Made by a program: the position numbers and the translations under genes. Of a stretch of 64,000 bases of DNA, positions 59,406-64,000 are shown piece after piece; within the stretch, counting starts at the first letter, position 1; each line of letters opens with the position of its first letter. Origin of the DNA: Streptomyces durmitorensis (GTDB taxonomy: Bacteria; Actinomycetota; Actinomycetes; Streptomycetales; Streptomycetaceae); contig NZ_CP097289.1 of the NCBI RefSeq assembly GCF_023498005.1, positions 1,860,001-1,924,000 of the forward strand, given 5' to 3'. Below the pieces are notes generated by a model. The model was not told where the DNA came from, did no database searches, and saw only the letters and a program-made list of their open reading frames with translations.

Positions 59406-59635
59406 GGGTGTGGGGCTGCCTTCCTGAAGAGTGGGGGTTCAGGAGTCGCCGTTCACCGTTCACATGAGTGTCCTGCGTTCAGCGACGTGCAATAGAGTCG
59501 CGGCATGACGGAACGCGGTCAATGGTGCGGACCAAAAAACGCCCGGACTTCACCCGGGAGTGGTCAAGGAATGCAGCACCGCATCTGATCGTTGACCATG
59601 GGAGTACCAACCGACGACTTAAGGATCGAGAGCTC

Positions 59636-60469
59636 GTGAGCAAGGTCCCCCCGATCATCCTGAACAATGGCGTCGAGATGCCGCAGCTCGGCTTCGGCGT
59701 CTGGCAGGTACCGGACGACGAGGCCGAGTCCGCCGTCGCGACGGCGCTGGAGGCCGGGTACCGCAGCATCGACACCGCTGCCGTTTACGGCAACGAAGAG
59801 GGCACCGGCAAGGCCATCGCCGCTTCCGGCATCGCCCGCGAGGAGCTCTTCGTCACGACGAAGCTCTGGAACACCGACCAGGGCTACGACTCGACGCTCC
59901 GCGCCTTCGACACGTCCCTGGAGAAGCTCGGCCTCGACCATGTGGACCTGTACCTGATCCACTGGCCGCTGCCCTCCAAGGGCCTGGCCGTGGAGACGTA
60001 CAAGGCCTTCGAGAAGATCCAGGCCGACGGCCGCGCGAAGTCCATCGGCGTCTCGAACTTCCTGCCCGAGCACCTGGAGAAGCTGATCTCCGAGACGTCG
60101 GTCATCCCCGCCGTCAACCAGATCGAACTCCACCCGCACCTCCAGCAGCGCGCGTCCCGCGAGATCCACGCGGAGCAGGGCATCGCCACGGAGGCCTGGT
60201 CCCCGCTCGGCCAGGGCAAGGGCCTCCTGGAGGTCCCGGCGATCGTGGCGATCGCCCAGAAGCACGGCCGCACGCCGGCCCAGGTCGTCCTGCGCTGGCA
60301 CATCCAGCTGGGCAACGTGGTGATCCCCAAGTCCGTGACGCCGTCGCGGATCAAGGAGAACATCGACGTCTTCGGCTTCGAGCTGGACCCCGAGGACATG
60401 GCGGCGATCAGCGCACTGAACGAGGACCGGCGACTGGGTCCTGACCCGGCTTCGTTCGACGTGGCCTGA
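59636..60469 (+). CDS. Aldo/keto reductase (AKR5/2,5-diketogluconate reductase type)
   Basis: The 277-residue (beta/alpha)8 NADPH reductase has the Asp/Tyr site YRSIDTAAVYGNEEGTG, TTKLW (Lys) and LYLIHWPLP (His). IGVSNFLPEHLEKL and VVIPKSVTPSRIKENIDVF bind the cofactor. I chose GTG 59636, which has AAGGAT about 9 nt upstream; the frame opens back to 59468 without coding character. The 230-nt gap 59406-59635 contains the divergent promoters for this gene and pqqA, with TTCACCGTTCAC near 59452-59463 as a short direct repeat. It may reduce keto sugars or general aldehydes. Confidence 0.92.
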   Translation: MSKVPPIILNNGVEMPQLGFGVWQVPDDEAESAVATALEAGYRSIDTAAVYGNEEGTGKAIAASGIAREELFVTTKLWNTDQGYDSTLRAFDTSLEKLGLDHVDLYLIHWPLPSKGLAVETYKAFEKIQADGRAKSIGVSNFLPEHLEKLISETSVIPAVNQIELHPHLQQRASREIHAEQGIATEAWSPLGQGKGLLEVPAIVAIAQKHGRTPAQVVLRWHIQLGNVVIPKSVTPSRIKENIDVFGFELDPEDMAAISALNEDRRLGPDPASFDVA

Positions 60470-60471
60470 GA

Positions 60472-63400
60472 TCAGTCCGGGGCGTCCCCGTCCGGCTTGG
60501 GCCGGGTGGGGGCGTCCCTCTGTCGTTCCACGGCGTCGGCGCGCTCGGCGTAGCCGGCCTCGCGCAGGGCCCCGATGAGACTCTCGTAGGACCACCGGGT
60601 GTCGGGATGGCCCTCACCCAGGACTCTGATCCGGGCTTCCAGCGTGCGTTCGTGCAGAGACGTCGCCTTCTCCAAGGCCCCGTCCAGCCGGTAGGCGTCG
60701 GCAAGATGCTGGGCGACCAGGAGAGTGCCGGGGTGGTCCGTCCCCCGCGACGCGATGCGCTCCGTCAGTGCCCTCTCGTACAGTTGGATCGCCCTGCCCT
60801 GCTTGCCCTGTGCCGCACACACCTCCGCGAGGTGTTCGCACAGACGCATCGTGTCCGGGTGAGAGGCCCCGCGGACACGGAGGCCGGCGACCAGCGCGTC
60901 CTCGTACACCCGGAGCGCTTCCGGCATCTCGCCCGCGTGCTCGTGCGCATGGGCCAGGTCGACTTGTGCCGCGAGAGTACGCGGATGGTCCGCGCCCAGG
61001 ACCCGGCGGCAGTCGAGCAGCACCTGCACGGCCTCGCGCCTCGCCCGGCCCACGTATCCCGCAACGCGGCAAATGGTCGACAGCTTGCTCCGTACGGCGA
61101 TGGTGTCCGGGTGGTCGTCTCCCAGCACCCGGACGCACGCGACGAGCGCCCCCTCGCACAGCGCCATTGCCTCCGCGATCCTGGAGGCGTCCACGGAACC
61201 CGCGTACGCCCCGGCGCGTCTCGCCCGCACCCACAAGGTGCGGTGGTGCTCGTACCCCCAGACCGCAGCCGTGTGCGCCTCGGCATCGTCATACAGTGTG
61301 ATGGCCCGTTCCACGTTTCCCGACTCCTGATACAGGTCCGCGAGTTCGGCCCGGAAAGGCTGCACATCGGGGTGGCCTTCCCCCAGTGCCCCGACCAGCG
61401 CGGCGATGGACTCTTCGTAGAGCGCGACGGCCCGCTCCGAGGCCCCCGCCGCCCGGTATGCCCCTGCGAGCCTCGCTCGGGCCGAGTGGGTCGCCGCAGC
61501 CGCAGGACCGAAAACCCTTTGCGAGGTCTCGACCACGTGGTGCAGTGCGGCGACGGCCTTGTCCGGCTGCCCCTGGCCGATGCAGAAGTCCGCGAGCCCT
61601 TCGAGTGCGGGCAGAAGCCCGGCGTCATCCGGCCGGGAGCGCTCCGCGAGAGCCTCAATGTGCGGAAGCAGCTCCCGCCATCGGGGCCAGGTCACGGGAT
61701 CCTCCGTGCGGTCAGGAACCGAGCTCGCGAGAAGGCTCACTGCCGTGGCGCGGGCTCCTTCGAGGGCCTCAGCGGTGCGGTACGGGGCCTGCTCGTCCGG
61801 TATCCGCACCGCGGCCCTGATGAGCCGGTGCACGGTGATCGAATCGGGGTCGAGCCTGATCAGGCTGAGACTGTCCAAGAGGCCCAACGCACGGGCGAGT
61901 TGAGGCTCGGGGATTGCCAGGCCCGGCAGGATCTCCGTGGGCACGGGCTCGGGTGCGTACCAGGACAACGTCGTCATGATCCGCACCGCCAGGGGATCCT
62001 CGACGGCACGCAGGCTCACCTTCCATGCCTCGGCGATGCCGGTCGCCGAGCCGGGGACGGGCGCCTCGAGCAACTCCTGCCTCTGCGTCTCGAAGAGCCT
62101 CAGGTACTCGTCGACGGGCATCCGGGTCTCGGCCAGCCACGCCCCCGCCTGGACCAGCGCGAGGGGGAGCCTGCCGAGCTCCTCACAGAGGCGCTCGGCA
62201 GGCCCAGCGGCCCCGCCATCCAGATACCTCGTCAACAGCTCGACCGCTTCCGGGAGTTCCAGCACGTCGAGAGGCAACATCGCGGCCGGAAGCGCGTGCC
62301 AGCCCTCGGCATCCCGGCTGGTGATCAGAAAGCGGCCACCCGGACCCGTACGCCACACGAACGACCCCACATCTGCCGGGTCCACCGCGCCGTCCAGCAC
62401 GAGCAGCCAGTCCTCATGGGCGCTCAACCACTGCAGGGCCCATTCCTTCTGCCGCTCCCGTTCCAGCAGACCGCCGAGCGACGGCGCCAGGGCAGCCGTG
62501 AGATCCGCCAGACCTTCGTCGATGCGGACCTGCGATTCCGCGTTGATCCACCACACCATCGTGAACGCGTCATCCTCGAGTCCCCGTCTCGCCCACTCCC
62601 AGGCCAGCGCGGTCTTCCCCACCCCTCCCATGCCGTGCAGGACGGTGGTGAAGTTCTCGGGGGGCGAGAGGAACCTGCGGAATCGCGCGTCCAGTTGAGC
62701 GATCTCGTCCTGCCTGCCGACGAAGGGCTCCCTGGCCGGAAGGTTCGTGAGCCGTCGCGGACACGGCACCGAGGCGGCCGGTCCCGTCAGTGCTGCCGAC
62801 CCGTCGGTGAGCTCCTCGCCTCGCGTCGGCGAATTAGGCGGTACGAGGGACATCAGCGCCACCTCGGACCCCAGCACCAGCTCGCACATCCCGGCCAGCT
62901 CCTGCGTAGGCCGCTTGATGCCTCTCTCGATCTTGCTGAGGTGACTCTTGCTGTAGTGGACCATGTCGGCCAGCTCCGTGAGGGAGAGGCCGGCCGCGGT
63001 GCGGGCTCGGCGCAGTTCCTGTCCGAAGTCGGGCGGCAGCGTGATGTCGACCGTCATGGACGTCTCCACCACCGGGATCGCCGTACTCCGCAACAGCCCC
63101 AACGCCTCCTCGCTCACCAGCGCGAAGGGCTGCCCCGCGTCCCCGAGCCTCCGGCTGCCCGCCCCCTCCGCCACCGCCACGAGCGCGCGGAAGGCCCGCG
63201 GCGCCGAGCCCGCCCTGACCTCGATCTCCTCGCCGAGCCGCTCCAGCAGCTCGGCGACGGCGAGCGACTCCGGGCGCGGCAGGGTCTCGATCAGCGCACC
63301 GCGCGCACCCGGCACGAAGTCGTACAGGCCCGCTCCCGCGTCGACCGGCTCCAGCAGGCCGCTCAGGAGCACCTCCGCCAGGTCGCTCGGGCGCGACCCC

Positions 63401-64000
63401 GGTGTGACGCGCTGCTGGATCAGCCGCATCACCGGCAGCGCGGGCACGGACAGCGCGATGTGCGCCGCGAGATCGGCTGCCGTGGGCGAGGCCGCCGACT
63501 GGAAGCGCATGATGCGCTCGGCGATGGTCAAGTCCCCCTCGCTCGAGCGGGGTTCGGGGTGCGCGGCCGGGCGCGCGCTCACGTAGGTGACGGCCGTGTC
63601 CCGGTGCCGGTCGCCCGAGGCCGTCAGGAGCCCGGCCCAGTCGGCGAGCCAGTCGGGGGCCAGCTCGAGGACCGGGACGGGGACCGCGCCGGCGGGGCGT
63701 CTGGTGCGGCCGTCGTGCGGGGTGAAGCGCAGCCCCGTGTTCGGGGCGCTCGCGCGGGACGCGATCGCCCTGCCGGGGACGGCGGGGGCCGCCGTGCGCC
63801 GCCACAGCCGCTCCGGGAGCGGCTGCAGGATGGCGGTGGGTCCACGCCTCGCCCACCGGTGGATCGCCGGTCCGGCGCGCCCTTCCCACCAGTGCGGACC
63901 GGAGCAGTCGCTGAGCACGAGGACGACCTGACGGCCCGTCGGGTCGATCAGCGCCGCCGGGTCGACGGCCGGGCCGTCCGGCGCCGGCTGAATTCCCAGG
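60472..64000 (-). CDS. STAND ATPase: SAV_2336-like domain, XRE HTH, NB-ARC, TPR repeats (5' partial)
   Basis: The frame stays open through the right edge, so the N-terminus is missing. The visible 1,175 or so residues start with a SAV_2336-type region (VVLVLSDCSGPHWWEGRAG; DLAAHIALSVPALPVMRLIQQR). An XRE helix-turn-helix follows (FGQELRRARTAAGLSLTELADMVHYSKSHLSKIERG). The NB-ARC NTPase has P-loop VLHGMGGVGKTALAWEW, Walker B WLLVLDGAVDPAD and FLITSRD. At least eight TPR units of the GHPDTxxxRxxLAxxY type complete the chain. This resembles the FxsT regulators of the FxSxx-COOH peptide systems and other signal-sensing STAND proteins. It ends 3 nt from the convergent reductase gene. Confidence 0.85.
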   Translation of the reverse strand, partial: LGIQPAPDGPAVDPAALIDPTGRQVVLVLSDCSGPHWWEGRAGPAIHRWARRGPTAILQPLPERLWRRTAAPAVPGRAIASRASAPNTGLRFTPHDGRTRRPAGAVPVPVLELAPDWLADWAGLLTASGDRHRDTAVTYVSARPAAHPEPRSSEGDLTIAERIMRFQSAASPTAADLAAHIALSVPALPVMRLIQQRVTPGSRPSDLAEVLLSGLLEPVDAGAGLYDFVPGARGALIETLPRPESLAVAELLERLGEEIEVRAGSAPRAFRALVAVAEGAGSRRLGDAGQPFALVSEEALGLLRSTAIPVVETSMTVDITLPPDFGQELRRARTAAGLSLTELADMVHYSKSHLSKIERGIKRPTQELAGMCELVLGSEVALMSLVPPNSPTRGEELTDGSAALTGPAASVPCPRRLTNLPAREPFVGRQDEIAQLDARFRRFLSPPENFTTVLHGMGGVGKTALAWEWARRGLEDDAFTMVWWINAESQVRIDEGLADLTAALAPSLGGLLERERQKEWALQWLSAHEDWLLVLDGAVDPADVGSFVWRTGPGGRFLITSRDAEGWHALPAAMLPLDVLELPEAVELLTRYLDGGAAGPAERLCEELGRLPLALVQAGAWLAETRMPVDEYLRLFETQRQELLEAPVPGSATGIAEAWKVSLRAVEDPLAVRIMTTLSWYAPEPVPTEILPGLAIPEPQLARALGLLDSLSLIRLDPDSITVHRLIRAAVRIPDEQAPYRTAEALEGARATAVSLLASSVPDRTEDPVTWPRWRELLPHIEALAERSRPDDAGLLPALEGLADFCIGQGQPDKAVAALHHVVETSQRVFGPAAAATHSARARLAGAYRAAGASERAVALYEESIAALVGALGEGHPDVQPFRAELADLYQESGNVERAITLYDDAEAHTAAVWGYEHHRTLWVRARRAGAYAGSVDASRIAEAMALCEGALVACVRVLGDDHPDTIAVRSKLSTICRVAGYVGRARREAVQVLLDCRRVLGADHPRTLAAQVDLAHAHEHAGEMPEALRVYEDALVAGLRVRGASHPDTMRLCEHLAEVCAAQGKQGRAIQLYERALTERIASRGTDHPGTLLVAQHLADAYRLDGALEKATSLHERTLEARIRVLGEGHPDTRWSYESLIGALREAGYAERADAVERQRDAPTRPKPDGDAPD

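Noticed and set aside
59468..59635. Upstream extension of the aldo/keto reductase
   Set aside because: Family sequence begins at GTG 59636 with AAGGAT ahead; upstream codons look random and overlap the promoter gap.

Overview
The window looks like chromosomal DNA of a Streptomyces or close relative. Base composition is very GC-rich with strong third-position GC, so long antisense open frames are everywhere. Starts are often GTG with GTGA or ATGA stop/start overlaps. I see no rRNA, tRNA, transposase, CRISPR array or phage genes. All names rest on sequence and family knowledge; no database search was run.

Layout. (1) 1-7163 (+): an oxalate-type operon running in from the left edge: a ThDP enzyme, formyl-CoA:oxalate CoA-transferase, an NDP-forming acyl-CoA synthetase and two tandem OxlT-type carriers. 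It ends at a strong hairpin shared with the opposing unit. (2) 7241-16265 (-): an ebo-like cluster (EboA, TatD-like EboB, UbiA-type EboC, EboE, EboF plus a TIM-barrel isomerase). It is headed by an inositol-3-phosphate synthase homologue where the known ebo clusters have a dehydroquinate-synthase-like enzyme (EboD). Its genes mostly overlap by 1-4 nt. (3) 16392-27774 (-): a sugar or keto-sugar locus with a secreted PQQ-type sugar dehydrogenase, a ThuA-DUF1080 lipoprotein, an isomerase, a Gfo/Idh/MocA dehydrogenase, an RbsABC-type importer and a ROK regulator. (4) 28044-38288: a GntR regulator, a FabH-like enzyme, a third OxlT-type carrier with a 47-residue small subunit, a ketopantoate-reductase-family enzyme, and an NAD-dependent formate dehydrogenase (catalytic core, NuoE-NuoF fusion, separate Fe-S subunit) with FdhD. 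(5) 38375-39074: a scar holding the tail of a MarR-like gene and the C-terminal half of a quinone oxidoreductase gene. (6) 39245-47010: a secreted sialidase, a secreted beta-propeller protein, a BASS transporter with a LysR regulator, and an Lrp regulator with a DHA2 drug exporter. (7) 47215-53948: an acyl-CoA ligase and a branched-chain-amino-acid-type ABC importer. (8) 53959-59405 (-): a second PQQ-type dehydrogenase, a GH18 chitinase and a complete pqqABCDE set, including a 41-residue PqqA. (9) 59636-64000: an aldo/keto reductase and a STAND ATPase that runs off the right edge.

How the parts connect. Segments 1 and 4 together could take oxalate in, decarboxylate it as oxalyl-CoA, and oxidise the formate to CO2 with NADH. 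The PQQ genes in segment 8 could supply cofactor to the two secreted dehydrogenases in segments 3 and 8. The most unusual observations are the ebo-like operon built around a MIPS homologue; a Streptomyces-type palindromic repeat lying in frame at two gene-fusion joints (NuoE-NuoF and LivHM-LivF); and a shared 11-nt site that ties the GntR regulator to the carrier/reductase divergent promoter.
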